Counted from the first letter of the stretch, positions 19,728 to 28,705 are shown. The stretch is 64,000 bases of DNA from Trichomonas vaginalis G3 (GCF_026262505.1 NC_067207.1:11624082-11688081); one strand, 5' to 3'. Made by a program: numbers and translations. The notes: generated by a model from the sequence alone, not told the origin.

Positions 19728-20417
19728 ATGACGACTAAAGCCTGTTTTGCTCTTTTGACACCAGAAGATTTTATTGTTGTGAATGGTAAAAAATACTTCT
19801 TTGAAGATACTTACTCAGATATACCACCAACAGGTTTTGTTGACTTATTTAATACTTTAAGGACGGATGTAACATGTGCTGCAACTAGAGCAGGTTTCAT
19901 TATGTTTGGATGTCCGACTGAGTTTACTATAAACGATATGAGCTATAATACAAAACTTATATCTGGTTTTTACTACCAACAGTTTCCTATAACAGGAAAA
20001 GGTGTCATACAAGGTCTATCTGTTCCATTGACTTTAAGCACACCTATTTTATATATTGTTTCAAACTTAGGTTCAAAGTGCTATTCGAATATCGACAGAA
20101 ACTACTATGACCAAAAGATACTCATGCGTATAAACAACACTTTCTCTGCTGGTTTGCCTATTGTTCATTCGAATGCAGAGTTTTCAGCTTTAGTAAACTC
20201 AAACACTTTAGCAAACATAAACTTAACCTTAGTCGACGCAAACTTTGTTCCTGTAAAACTTTTATGTCCTATGTATTTGTCAATGACGGCAGAAAGTTTC
20301 GAATTGGAAGATGCAACTGGTGAAAGTATTGTACTACAAGAACAACTTCAACAACAAATAGCTCAAGAACAACAAATGCAACAAATGGAACAAATGCAAC
20401 AACAAAGTCAAGAATAA
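19728..20417 (+). CDS. Penton-like minor capsid protein of element 1, left copy
   Basis: The 229-residue frame is open. About residues 85-190 form a beta-rich block with LTLSTPILYIVSNLG and ANINLTLVDANFVPVKLL, ending in LYLSM-like strand order. This is the style of the single jelly-roll penton proteins that accompany double jelly-roll capsids in Polintons. The C-terminal tail is almost pure Gln/Met repeats. The role as vertex protein is inferred from size, order after the capsid gene, and this pattern. Mirror copy at 30422-31112 is broken. Confidence 0.55.
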   Translation: MTTKACFALLTPEDFIVVNGKKYFFEDTYSDIPPTGFVDLFNTLRTDVTCAATRAGFIMFGCPTEFTINDMSYNTKLISGFYYQQFPITGKGVIQGLSVPLTLSTPILYIVSNLGSKCYSNIDRNYYDQKILMRINNTFSAGLPIVHSNAEFSALVNSNTLANINLTLVDANFVPVKLLCPMYLSMTAESFELEDATGESIVLQEQLQQQIAQEQQMQQMEQMQQQSQE

Positions 20418-20457
20418 AAAATGCAACAACAAAGTCAAGAATAAAACAGTATATTTT

Positions 20458-20540
20458 TATTTTATTTGAAATGTACGCTGAGTTTTGTTGGAGAAGACCG
20501 TTGGGAAACTTGTTTGTTACAGATGAGAAGTAAAACATTG
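20458..20540 (+). repeat. Partial duplicate of the HNH gene start
   Basis: The leader and first about 20 codons of the HNH gene (TTTATTTGAAATGTACGCTG onward) occur here and again at about 20581. The duplicate lies at the inner edge of the left terminal repeat, suggesting the junction was formed by a copying event. Confidence 0.7.
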
Positions 20541-20590
20541 CATGGAATAAAACATTTTTTCAAAAAAAATATTTTTTTATTTTATTTGAA

Positions 20591-21175
20591 ATGTACGCTG
20601 AGTTTGTTGGAAAGGACCGTTGGGAAACTTGTTTGTTAGATGAGAAATATGAAATTCACTGTTGTGAGTCATTTGAAGTCAGAAACAAAAAGACAAAAAG
20701 AGTTTTAAGCGAATGGGAGCAAAATAACGGATATGCTAGGATGAGGATTGGTGGAAAACGCTATCTTAAACATGTTGTCATTGCAACTCATTTTATACCG
20801 AACCCTAACAATCTACCTTTTGTAGACCATATAAACCATATAAGAAACGACAATAGACTTGAAAATTTACGTTGGGTTACTCGTTCTGAAAACAATAAGA
20901 ACAAAAGCAAATTTCGAGATATTGTATTCGAATTTGTCGACGAACTAGAAGATGAAACAATTGAAATTACAGACTATGGCAAGCATACGTTGGAGTTTTA
21001 CTACTATAGCGAAGAACAAGACTCTTTCTACTTTTATACCGGCGTAAACTATAGAAAATTACAAGTATGTTTTACTAAGGAAGACTATGCTTTTGTAAAC
21101 GCTAGAGATACAGATGGAAAATGCGTTAAAATACTTCTTAACAAATTCAAGAAGCTATATGGCATACCATTTTAA
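20591..21175 (+). CDS. HNH-type homing-endonuclease-like protein
   Basis: A 194-residue protein. Residues about 25-100 are a NUMOD4/HNH module: a small DNA-reading part (GYARMRIGGKRYLKHVVIA), then the nuclease core with the VDHINHIRNDNRLENLRWV motif and N-rich tail (SENNKNKSK). The His and Asn residues of the metal site are present. Such proteins cut DNA at specific sites and spread with their carriers. The C-terminal 90 residues are acidic and unassigned. It is the first gene of the unique centre of element 1 and is preceded by a T-rich leader. Read as open and apparently whole. Confidence 0.8.
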   Translation: MYAEFVGKDRWETCLLDEKYEIHCCESFEVRNKKTKRVLSEWEQNNGYARMRIGGKRYLKHVVIATHFIPNPNNLPFVDHINHIRNDNRLENLRWVTRSENNKNKSKFRDIVFEFVDELEDETIEITDYGKHTLEFYYYSEEQDSFYFYTGVNYRKLQVCFTKEDYAFVNARDTDGKCVKILLNKFKKLYGIPF

Positions 21176-21211
21176 AACGTTTTTAAAAAAAAATATTTTT
21201 ACATATATTAA

Positions 21212-21458
21212 ATGCTTCAGGTTGAAAAACAAAGAACAAAAGTAGCAGATACAAAACCGTTAGACTATATCTTTACAAATGCTGGTAGGACTATATCAGA
21301 TGAAGAAATTTCATCCCGAACCACCTAGTAACAGTTTCTCTGACTTTCAAGTTTGGTTCACAACAAATGGTGTGCAACATATTGTTCCATTGTACTACGA
21401 CTTTTATCTCGAATTGTCTTTCATATACAACTACGGAGAAGTGCTGAAAAAGTACTGA
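21212..21458 (+). pseudogene. Small broken gene of element 1
   Basis: Starts MLQVEKQRTKVADTKPLDYI after a T-rich leader; a second part is rich in aromatic residues (DFQVWFTTNG, YYDFYLELSF). About 80 codons, broken. Family unknown. Confidence 0.4.
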
Positions 21459-21993
21459 AAAATAATGTTTATGTTAGAATGTTAGATCTAACACGTTTTC
21501 TAACACGTTTTCTAACATCGTAGAAAACTCATGAATTTTGTGCTGAATTCGACAAAAATGAGTTTTTGGTTGAAAGAATACGGTGGAGCCAAAAGTGGCT
21601 CGACCTCAAAACAAGCATTTTGTGAAGAATATAGCAACCGTCGGAATTCCGGCGGTTGGTTTTTATACAAAATTCAACAGGTGAATTTTCATGAATTTCC
21701 TTAAGATAGAAAAAAAGTGAGTTAAAATGAGATGTTTACTGAAGGTGTCACCATGTCACTCGGTCATTTTAACTTCTCTGAAAAAGTGTGACAACATGAC
21801 ATTTTGACAACAACACAGGAAATAGATTTCATCGTATATGTTTTGTTAAGACTTCATCGTATATGTTTTGTCGAGACTTCTTCATCGTATATGTTTTGTC
21901 GAGATTTTTATCGTTGTGGTCCGACGGTTAAGCCACAAACGAATGTCCGACGGTTAAGCCAAAAATATTTTTTATTTTTATTGTAAGAACAGT
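21459..21993 (+). repeat. Repeat-rich spacer with a KilA-N scrap and one GGTCACC unit
   Basis: Holds a TGTTAGATCTAACA palindrome (21480-21493) and a scrap of KilA-N-like coding (about 21555-21700) with two hairpins. One degenerate copy of the 122-bp unit of element 2 lies at about 21735-21810, followed by 25-bp repeat variants (21830-21905). It ends with the leader TTTTTATTTTTATTGTAAGA of the next gene. Confidence 0.7.
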
Positions 21994-22668
21994 ATGACAG
22001 TCGAAGCAAAAACGTTCACGAACAAATCTAATGGCGAAACATTCACAAAAGGCACTTACAACGGTATTGAAGTCTTACGTAGAGACAAGGATGGTATATA
22101 AATGCAACAAAGATGTGTCAGCAGTTTAGGAAAGACTTTAGAAGGTTGTTGGAAAATAAGTCCTGGGAAGAGTATTTTAAGGCATTTTGTGAAGAATATA
22201 CCAACCCGCGGAAAACGGCGGGTTGCTTTTTATACAAGGTTCATGCAGGAATTCCCGATGAAATCAAACAGGTTAGAGGAACGTATGTAGACCCAAGACT
22301 TGTAAACTATATAGCAATGTGGGCTTCTCCAAAATATTGTATAGCAGTTGGAAAAATTCTGGACTCCATAGACAAGAAAGTTCATGAGAAATTAGATGAA
22401 GAAGAACTTGAAGATACAGTAGAGAATGCAAAACCTTTGTTCGAAGAAGAAGTTAGAAAAATGCATGAAAAACAAATAGAACATGAACGTGAGATATGTT
22501 CTGGTTATAGAGACTCGCCATACGAACTAGACCAATGGGAACAAGAAGATTTAAAGAGAGAATTTAGAGAGAGAATTTAGAGAATATGAACTCGCTAAGA
22601 TAGCATTAGAAGCTGCAGAAAAGAAGTTAAAAGTTTGGGGTCGTTTTGTACAAAAATATTGTGAGTAA
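21994..22668 (+). pseudogene. KilA-N domain protein of element 1, broken copy
   Basis: Closely related over its whole length to the intact gene at 56851-57513 in element 2. It contains the KilA-N core with IAMWASPKYCIAVG and a C-terminal charged helix (EHERE, YELDQWEQED). KilA-N domains bind DNA in phages and large DNA viruses. Broken, with a couple of breaks. A palindrome lies inside the coding sequence at 22202-22225. Confidence 0.75.
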
Positions 22669-23092
22669 ATGAACCATTTTTTTCGACAAAAATAATGTTT
22701 ATGTTAGAATGTTAGATCTAACATGTTTTCTAACATGTTTTCTAACATCGTAGAAAACTCTTGAATTTGTCAAGACTTCTTCGTACATGTTTTGTCGAAA
22801 CTTCTTCGTAAATGTTTTGTCAAGACTTCTTCGTAAATGTTTTGTCAAGACTTCTTCGTAAATGTTTTGTCAAGACTTCTTCGTAATGAGCGTAAAAGAC
22901 CCAAAAATAATGTTTATGTTAGAATGTTAGATCTAACATGTTTTCTAACACGTTTTCTAACATCGTAGAAAACTCTCGAAATTCATGAATTTGACACTTT
23001 CATAAAAAACATAAAAAATAAAGGTTTTTTTAAAAAAATATTTTTTATTTTTATTGTAAGTGTTAGCAACAACAGCACCAAACTCGTTAGTC
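22669..23092 (+). repeat. Palindrome and 25-bp repeat spacer
   Basis: Two blocks with TGTTAGATCTAACA (near 22708 and 22930) flank about four 25-bp units of the TTTGTCAAGACTTCTTCGTA type. A T-rich leader with ATTGTAAG follows (about 23036-23060). No gene seen. Confidence 0.7.
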
Positions 23093-23974
23093 ATGAATCC
23101 AACATCTATGTTAGTAGAGATGAAAAGCTTCATTCCTTCTTCATATACTTTCGAAACAAAAATCCAGAAGATAAAGCAAGAACTTCTCCAAGGAGATTTA
23201 GACTGTAGTGCGAAAGATGAAACAAATGAACAATATCTTTATGAAATGCAGGACCTCATCGACCATCTACCTAAACTTCCTGAAATCCAACAACAAAAGC
23301 TCACTATTCCAGAATTCGATGAAATAGAAGTCGGACTGACTGACTCAGTAGAAACCAAGAAGTTCATACGTAAGGTAAACTATGAGTTTCTTGGATTTCA
23401 TTGCAACCACAAAGTCATGGACAAAGACTGCGATATGGTATATAAAAATGTTTCTGACATATACAAATCTGAAGAATTTAAGACCTACGACAACTTTGTT
23501 TCGTTAGTTGCAAAATGTGTATGGCAGATAAGAGATAAAGATAGAAGAGGTAAGATATGGAACGAACAAATAAGACCCGCTATGTTTGAGTTAAAGAAAA
23601 CCATTGACGCCTTAGTCATACTAGCAGGTAAGGTTTCAATGTACAATGCTAAAATGAACCCGCAATGTTCAAAATGTAAAGCAGCAATGAGGAAATATAA
23701 CTACTCCGTCAAAGAGATAGAAAGAATGAGAAACGACTATGCTGACTTAAAGAAAGAAGCAGAGAAACCAGCAGAAAATAAAATGGACATGTTGACATTT
23801 CTGAACAAAAACTATCCAACAGCTGACGATTTCCTTCTTTCAGATGTCAAGAAGAAATATAAAGAAACTTTCGGCATAGTTAAAACATTCGATGTACTGA
23901 CAGAAGAAATAGAAGCTACAAAATTGTTTAGAGTCATGAACCATCGCAACATATACCATGTAAAACGCTTGTAA
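23093..23974 (+). CDS. Unidentified 293-residue protein of element 1
   Basis: The frame can open at a GTG at 23060, but the first ATG (23093, MNPTSMLVEMKSFIP) is preferred. The protein is mostly helical and charged. A CSKCKAAMRK motif lies near residue 205 (one CxxC, too little for a zinc finger by itself), and a heptad-like stretch follows at about 215-245. The middle has FHCNHKVMDKDCDMVYK. No family recognised. Its place among DNA-binding and nuclease genes suggests an accessory role in DNA transactions, which is only inference. Confidence 0.55.
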   Translation: MNPTSMLVEMKSFIPSSYTFETKIQKIKQELLQGDLDCSAKDETNEQYLYEMQDLIDHLPKLPEIQQQKLTIPEFDEIEVGLTDSVETKKFIRKVNYEFLGFHCNHKVMDKDCDMVYKNVSDIYKSEEFKTYDNFVSLVAKCVWQIRDKDRRGKIWNEQIRPAMFELKKTIDALVILAGKVSMYNAKMNPQCSKCKAAMRKYNYSVKEIERMRNDYADLKKEAEKPAENKMDMLTFLNKNYPTADDFLLSDVKKKYKETFGIVKTFDVLTEEIEATKLFRVMNHRNIYHVKRL

Positions 23975-24360
23975 ATAGTTATGTTAGAAAACATGTTAGA
24001 AAACATGTTAGATCTAACATTCTAACATAAACATTATTTTTACTGAATTCCGTATGAAATTTCATGAGTTTTGTGTGTTTTAGACCATGTTAGAAAACGT
24101 GTTAGAAAACATGTTAGATCTAACATGCTAACATAAACTTTATTTTTACTGAATTCCGTATGAAATTTCATGAGTTTTGTGTGTTTTAGACCATGTTAGA
24201 AAACGTGTTAGAAAACATGTTAGATCTAACATGCTAACATAAAATATATTTTTGCTGAAAAATGACCAAAAATCATGAGTTTCCTCATATGCTTGCTACC
24301 CTCGAAAAACCGAGGATAGAGATTCCGTATGAAAATCATATCTTTTATACAAGATAGAAA
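23975..24360 (+). repeat. Three tandem palindrome blocks
   Basis: Three blocks of about 110 bp, each with two or three GTTAGAAAAC-type units ending in TGTTAGATCTAACA, joined by a TGAATTCCGTATGAAATTTC linker. Orientation is opposite to the blocks at 21480 and 22708. A short ACCCTCGAAAAACCGAGGAT hairpin-like sequence follows near 24299. Confidence 0.7.
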
Positions 24361-24387
24361 ATAAAAGCTAGTTTTTTTAAAATATTT

Positions 24388-24411
24388 TTTTTTATTTTGT
24401 ATGTAAGAACA
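24388..24411 (+). promoter_or_regulatory. Element-type leader (T-block plus GTATGTAAGAACAG)
   Basis: A T-rich block followed by TTTTGTATGTAAGAACAGAA ends directly at the ATG at 24415. The same leader precedes genes at 21994, 25677 (ATATAAAGACAGAT form), 56851 and the truncated start at 25114. Confidence 0.55.
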
Positions 24412-24414
24412 GAA

Positions 24415-25026
24415 ATGTTAAAGGTTGAGTTTGAAACAGTTAAAAAGATAGACAATGACACCAAAGTGGTTAGAATTGGTGATTTAAACGTAAGATACTC
24501 AAAGAAATACAAGAAATATTCTTTGTCAGACATTTTATCTCCATCTGGAAAGAGAGCAAAGGACTGGGTTAGAAATGCTTCTAGTCAGAAAATTTTGACA
24601 AGAAATCCTGAGCTTTTGATATCGGTAAGATTCTATGGAACTACAGCATATCTTATAGACAAAAGTCTTATACCAGTAGTTTTGTTCTGGATTGACCCAG
24701 TTGTTGGATATAATTTCATAACATATGGTTCATTCGATACGGAACGTTGCAGTGAAGGCTTACTTTACATCGTTCAGAAACCGAAGGACTTCAATACAAA
24801 GAGATATAAGATAGGAAGAACATATAATATAACTAAAAGATATGACAGTACAGTCAATAGAGTTAAGGTTGTGTTTGTAAATGATATGAGAGCTGCTGAA
24901 ACAGAACTACTTGAAGTTTTTGAGAAAAGGTATGGTGCTCCCACGAAAGGTAAAGAAACGTTTGAAGTAGATGAGATAGATAGTGCTATAAAATTATTTG
25001 ACGAAGTTGCTGAAAAATACATGTAA
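24415..25026 (+). CDS. KilA-N plus GIY-YIG (T5orf172-like) protein
   Basis: A 203-residue protein. An upstream in-frame TTG falls inside the conserved leader, so the ATG at 24415 is taken. Residues about 20-75 look like a KilA-N-type DNA-binding part (LNVRYSKKYKKYSLSDIL, KDWVRNAS). Residues about 118-190 form a GIY-YIG-like nuclease fold of the T5orf172 type: LLYIVQKPKD, KIGRTYNITKRYDS with the catalytic-type arginine, and ETELLEVFEKRYG with the glutamate. Such fusions are common in large DNA viruses and Polinton-like viruses. It may act as a homing or host-DNA nuclease. It reads as open and whole. Confidence 0.75.
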   Translation: MLKVEFETVKKIDNDTKVVRIGDLNVRYSKKYKKYSLSDILSPSGKRAKDWVRNASSQKILTRNPELLISVRFYGTTAYLIDKSLIPVVLFWIDPVVGYNFITYGSFDTERCSEGLLYIVQKPKDFNTKRYKIGRTYNITKRYDSTVNRVKVVFVNDMRAAETELLEVFEKRYGAPTKGKETFEVDEIDSAIKLFDEVAEKYM

Positions 25027-25084
25027 AGCGTTTATTTTTGGTCTTTTATACAAGATAGAAAATAACGCTAATTTTTTATAAAAT

Positions 25085-25163
25085 ATTTTTTTTATTTTGT
25101 ATGTAAGGACAGATATGTCAACAACAGAGAACACAACAACTGCTATCGTTCATGAAGATATAA
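25085..25163 (+). repeat. Truncated duplicate of the start of the next KilA-N-type gene
   Basis: The leader and first about 16 codons (ATGTCAACAACAGAGAACAC onward) occur here and again at 25677. The pair forms a direct repeat of about 50 bp on both sides of the antisense 124-codon gene. Confidence 0.8.
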
Positions 25164-25193
25164 GATTTTATAAATTGTATATTTGACGTAAAT

Positions 25194-25568
25194 TTATTTC
25201 CATCTGGCTTCCCACCGCATAAGATATTCATACGTGTTTGTAAGACATTCACAAAACTTCTTTTCTATTGCATCTAATCTTGCGTTATTTTTTTCAATAA
25301 CTTGTCTGTATTCTTCATCATCTCCAGCAGTGTTTGGGTCTTCACGTTTAAAATATTCATTGTTAACCAATTTTTTATCTACAAATTTTATTAGTGTTTG
25401 ATTCACTTCGTTAAGATAACGGTCATATTCTTTCAATACGTAAGTGAAGACAAAATGCGTCGTACCTTCAATCTTAAAGCTTAAAGAACTTTCAACACAG
25501 TTTTGAGGGTCTGTCAGTGCGTCAATGAGATAGTATTCGAAGTCAGTCAATAATTTTTTTAAAGTCAT
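25194..25568 (-). CDS. 124-residue protein, paralogue of the 157-residue protein at 28216
   Basis: An open frame from ATG 25568 on the minus strand. It shares an overall pattern with the product at 28216-28689: N-terminal amphipathic helix, a KxEGTTHFVFTYVLKEYDR strand pair (there KKGEFVLKFCFWEYDK), and FVDKKLVNNE against FVNDRLVDRD. C-terminal ends differ. Function unknown; both are probably small alpha/beta proteins of the element. It sits between two direct repeats, as if inserted into the start of the next gene. Confidence 0.6.
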   Translation of the reverse strand: MTLKKLLTDFEYYLIDALTDPQNCVESSLSFKIEGTTHFVFTYVLKEYDRYLNEVNQTLIKFVDKKLVNNEYFKREDPNTAGDDEEYRQVIEKNNARLDAIEKKFCECLTNTYEYLMRWEARWK

Positions 25569-25676
25569 TTCATACAGGATAAAATTTAATGTTGTGAAGA
25601 AATAGTGTTTATCTCAGAAAAAATAAAGTTAGTTTTATTTTTTTTTTATTTTTTTATCCGGAATATAAAGACAGAT

Positions 25677-26456
25677 ATGTCAACAACAGAGAACACAACA
25701 ACTGCTATCGTTCATGAAGCTATAAATGAAGAATATGAGTGGGTTCAGTTTAACAAACAACTCCGTCTCATTCGTTCGGTCAAAGATGACATGTACCAAA
25801 TGCAAAGTATTTTGACAGCATGTGCTACACCAGATACTAAGAAACCACAAGACTGGTTTGAATTAAATAGCACTCATGAACTTTTGAGTGAGTTCGAACA
25901 TGTAGAACTTAAAAAGATGTACCAAGACAGACAAAACTTACCATCACATCTAAAAGGTATATATGTTCATAAGTTCCTAGTTAGTTCAATAGCAATGTGG
26001 GCTTCGCCTCGCTATGCTTGGTATATTTACAGACTTCTTGACGAACTTTGTACAAAGCAGAGAGAAGATATGATGAAAGAAGACAAAAACATACAGAAAA
26101 GAATACCACGTTCGGTACCAAAAGGAAAGGAAAAGAACTATAAGTATATGATTTACACTGAAGAGATGGAAAATGAAGAAGACAGAGATATGGTTATGTT
26201 GCATTTAGTCAGAAGAAACAACAAAAGCTTTTACGACCTTGCTAAGATTTACAAATCTGACAGAAATTGGTTCTATCGCGAAAACTTACCGATTTCAATG
26301 ACACCAAATGAAGATGTGAAACAAATAGTTCAAGATACGTTACCTCAAACACACTATGATATTAAAGGTTGTACAATACTTACATTCAAAGAAGATTTGC
26401 CGCTACTGAAAGAAAAAATAACAGAGTATTTTGACAACTTCAAACAAGCAGAGTAG
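25677..26456 (+). CDS. KilA-N-like protein with divergent N-terminus
   Basis: A 259-residue protein from ATG 25677; an upstream in-frame GTG is ignored because the conserved leader lies between. Residues about 75-120 carry the KilA-N C-terminal half, GIYVHKFLVSSIAMWASPRY, matching the IAMWASPKY of the other KilA-N genes here. The rest is helical and charged, with a basic patch (KRIPRSVPKGKEKNYK) near residue 145. It is likely a sequence-specific DNA-binding protein of the element. No nuclease domain is seen. It reads as open. Confidence 0.65.
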   Translation: MSTTENTTTAIVHEAINEEYEWVQFNKQLRLIRSVKDDMYQMQSILTACATPDTKKPQDWFELNSTHELLSEFEHVELKKMYQDRQNLPSHLKGIYVHKFLVSSIAMWASPRYAWYIYRLLDELCTKQREDMMKEDKNIQKRIPRSVPKGKEKNYKYMIYTEEMENEEDRDMVMLHLVRRNNKSFYDLAKIYKSDRNWFYRENLPISMTPNEDVKQIVQDTLPQTHYDIKGCTILTFKEDLPLLKEKITEYFDNFKQAE

Positions 26457-26465
26457 ATGAACCAT

Positions 26466-26567
26466 TTATTTTTCAAGCTTGCCTTTTACATTCTGCCTGA
26501 GGAAGTCTTTAACAAGCTCGTTAATTTCAATTAGATAAATTGCTTCGTCTAAGGGGTCAAGCTCCAT
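26466..26567 (-). CDS. Possible 33-residue peptide
   Basis: A short minus-strand frame, MELDPLDEAIYLIEINELVK plus 13 residues, with an amphipathic acidic helix. It ends close to the 3' end of the KilA-N-like gene and begins beside the tandem array. Function unknown and it could be chance. Confidence 0.3.
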   Translation of the reverse strand: MELDPLDEAIYLIEINELVKDFLRQNVKGKLEK

Positions 26568-26569
26568 AC

Positions 26570-27190
26570 TGAGTCAGTACAATATTGTACTTTTTCAAGA
26601 CAATGTTGTATAAATTCAGTACAATATTGTACTTTTTCAAGACAATGTTGTATAAATTCAGTACAATATTGTACTTTTTCAGAACAATGTTGTATAAATT
26701 CAGTACAATGTCTCTCAAATTTGAGTACAGCTGTACTTTTTCAGAACAAGTCTTGAACTTTTTCAGAACAATGTTGTACTTTTTCAGAACAATGTTGTAC
26801 TTTTTCAGAACAATGTTGTACTTTTTCAAGACAATGTTGTACTTTTTCAAGACAATATTGTACTTTTTCAAGACAATATTGTACTTTTTCAAGACAATGT
26901 TGTATAAATTCAGTACAATATTGTACTTTTTCAAGACAATGTTGTATAAATTCAGTACAATATTGTACTTTTTCAGAACAATGTTGTATAAATTCAGTAC
27001 AATGTCTCTCAAATTTGAGTACAGCTGTACTTTTTCAGAACAAGTCTTGAACTTTTTCAGAACAATGTTGTACTTTTTCAAGACAATGTTGTACTTTTTC
27101 AAGACAATGTTGTACTTTTTCAAGACAATATTGTACTTATTCAAGACAATATTGTACTTATTCAGTACAATATTATATTGTTTCAGAACA
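26570..27190. repeat. 21-bp minisatellite with GTACAATATTGTAC palindromes
   Basis: About thirty units of a 21-bp repeat like ACAATGTTGTACTTTTTCAG, mixed with TATAAATTCAGTACAATATT variants. A larger block of about 310 bp (with TCTCTCAAATTTGAGTACAG) occurs twice. Many unit junctions make the perfect palindrome GTACAATATTGTAC. Both strands stay open by chance, since the unit length is a multiple of three. Confidence 0.85.
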
Positions 27191-27436
27191 AAGACGGTTA
27201 AGACACAAACGAATGTCCGACGTACCACCAACCGAGTCCATTCCAAAGCCAGAAGAACCGACAGCCCCAGCACCACAACAGACTAAGACTAAAACACTTA
27301 CATTTTCAAGCTTGACTTTTTACAATTTGAACTTTGTTCGCGTAGATGTGAATTCTGAAAGAAGTATGAGGGTCTTGTATGACTTTGTACTTCTCCCATA
27401 GTTCATGTCTGTCAAACTTACCTGCCATGGACTCTT

Positions 27437-28180
27437 TCATAAGTTCCATGAAATCGTCTTCGGACAATCCAGGAAAAGTATGATATCAGTAAGTATTCTT
27501 TTAACATCCTTACTTAAACTCTTTGCTGTCTGTACACAAATGACAACTGAGATGTTAAAGTGCCTAAGTTTCTTAAGAATTCGACACATATCTTGTTCTC
27601 TATTCTTTAACAAAGGATGAGAAGCAAAGTCATCTAAGATAAGAAGACATCTATGAGGGTATGTCTTCCAATCGTAAGATTGCAATTTCTTCGAAATGTA
27701 TTCTATCTCTTTCTGTTTGTTTCTGAAGTGTTTCTTCTCTAATATTCTCTGCATTTCCTCATTTGGGTCTTTAAACTTCGAATTTATATACTCATTTATA
27801 GCATTGTACTTCAAAACCCTTCTTTGGTACTTCTTTATCCAATCTAACAACTCAGAGTCTTTTATACATACTAACTTAGACTTTTTTATAATATCTTTGA
27901 ACGAATTGACGGTTTGATCGAATTGACCAGAAGTACTACAAATAACAACTAACTCATAGAATGGGTTCTTCTCATCTAGTTCTTGTTGTTGTGCAGCCAT
28001 TTTAAGATAAGTGAAAGTCTTACCCGACCCAGGTGGTGCGATTAGACCTGTTATACCATTCTGAGCAAATAAGAACTTGTCATGTATAGGTTTTATCTGA
28101 GCATTTTCTAACTTCCTCTTGTTCTTGTTTAAAACATTCTCAAATTTTTTGTCAATGTCAGCAAACTTTTTTTCTAACAT
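27437..28180 (-). CDS. Genome-packaging ATPase (FtsK/HerA type) of element 1
   Basis: A 247-codon frame from ATG 28180. The Walker A motif is GLIAPPGSGKTFTYLK near residue 43 and a Walker B-like strand is RCLLILDDFASHPLL near residue 180, followed by the sensor-like NISVVICVQTAKSLS. This is the A32/HerA-FtsK-like packaging motor that pumps DNA into capsids of Polintons, virophages and related viruses. Its start faces that of the 157-residue gene across 35 bp. Its 3' end runs toward the minisatellite. The gene looks broken near its end. Confidence 0.8.
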   Translation of the reverse strand: MLEKKFADIDKKFENVLNKNKRKLENAQIKPIHDKFLFAQNGITGLIAPPGSGKTFTYLKMAAQQQELDEKNPFYELVVICSTSGQFDQTVNSFKDIIKKSKLVCIKDSELLDWIKKYQRRVLKYNAINEYINSKFKDPNEEMQRILEKKHFRNKQKEIEYISKKLQSYDWKTYPHRCLLILDDFASHPLLKNREQDMCRILKKLRHFNISVVICVQTAKSLSKDVKRILTDIILFLDCPKTISWNL

Positions 28181-28215
28181 ATTTTTAGAAAAATTAAAAT
28201 TTTATCTTTTAGAAA

Positions 28216-28689
28216 ATGTCTAGCGATTTCGCTATCTATATTCGAGACAAGCTTTTCGACAGCAAAACTTCTGTCGACCATAAAATCTTACATAGTGTAA
28301 ACAAGAAAGGTGAATTTGTTCTAAAGTTCTGTTTCTGGGAATATGACAAGAACCATAAAACATTAGGCAGAGAAGTCTTAAAATTTGTCAATGACAGACT
28401 TGTTGACAGAGATGACGCCGATTGGAAAGATGAAGTCCAACAAAAGTTCTTAGAATGCAAAGAAGACACATGCGCTGTTCTTGAAGATGAAATAGGAAAC
28501 AGAATAGAAGAGCTATTAAAGGACAAAGAACTTTTACATAAATATGGTTGCGCCAAATTTGACATAACTCCACCAGAGAAGAAGAAGAAGAAGAGAGAAA
28601 AGAAAGAAAAGAAAGTAGAAGAAGAGAAAAAAGTAGAAGAGAAGAAAGAACCTGAACCAGTTCCAGAGAAAAAGAAATTTGACATGTAA
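28216..28689 (+). CDS. 157-residue protein with lysine/glutamate-rich tail
   Basis: Starts MSSDFAIYIRDKLFDSK. Residues 1-110 form a compact alpha/beta domain resembling the product at 25194-25568. Residues 118-157 are an extended Lys/Glu/Pro tail (PEKKKKKREKKEKKVEEEK), probably a flexible or nucleic-acid-contacting arm. It is divergently transcribed from the packaging ATPase gene, so the 35-bp gap must hold both leaders. Family unknown. Confidence 0.55.
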   Translation: MSSDFAIYIRDKLFDSKTSVDHKILHSVNKKGEFVLKFCFWEYDKNHKTLGREVLKFVNDRLVDRDDADWKDEVQQKFLECKEDTCAVLEDEIGNRIEELLKDKELLHKYGCAKFDITPPEKKKKKREKKEKKVEEEKKVEEKKEPEPVPEKKKFDM

Positions 28690-28705
28690 AAATAAAATTT
28701 TATTT

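Larger units (their letters stand above)
12669..20424 (+). repeat. Left inverted terminal repeat of element 1
   Basis: About 7.7 kb that recurs inverted at 30415-38166. It opens with the A-run, GGGAGTGGGG, and a terminal hairpin AGGCACTTCGTGCCT (12719-12733). The match ends just after the stop of the penton-like gene. Confidence 0.9.

Noticed and set aside
26557-27286. Open frames of more than 230 codons on both strands
   Set aside because: They are made of the 21-bp repeat, whose length is a multiple of three; the peptides are pure repeats without a domain.
27213-27401. Forward 62-codon frame with a proline-rich start
   Set aside because: It runs antisense to sequence that reads as the 3' continuation of the ATPase region, and has no leader or motif.
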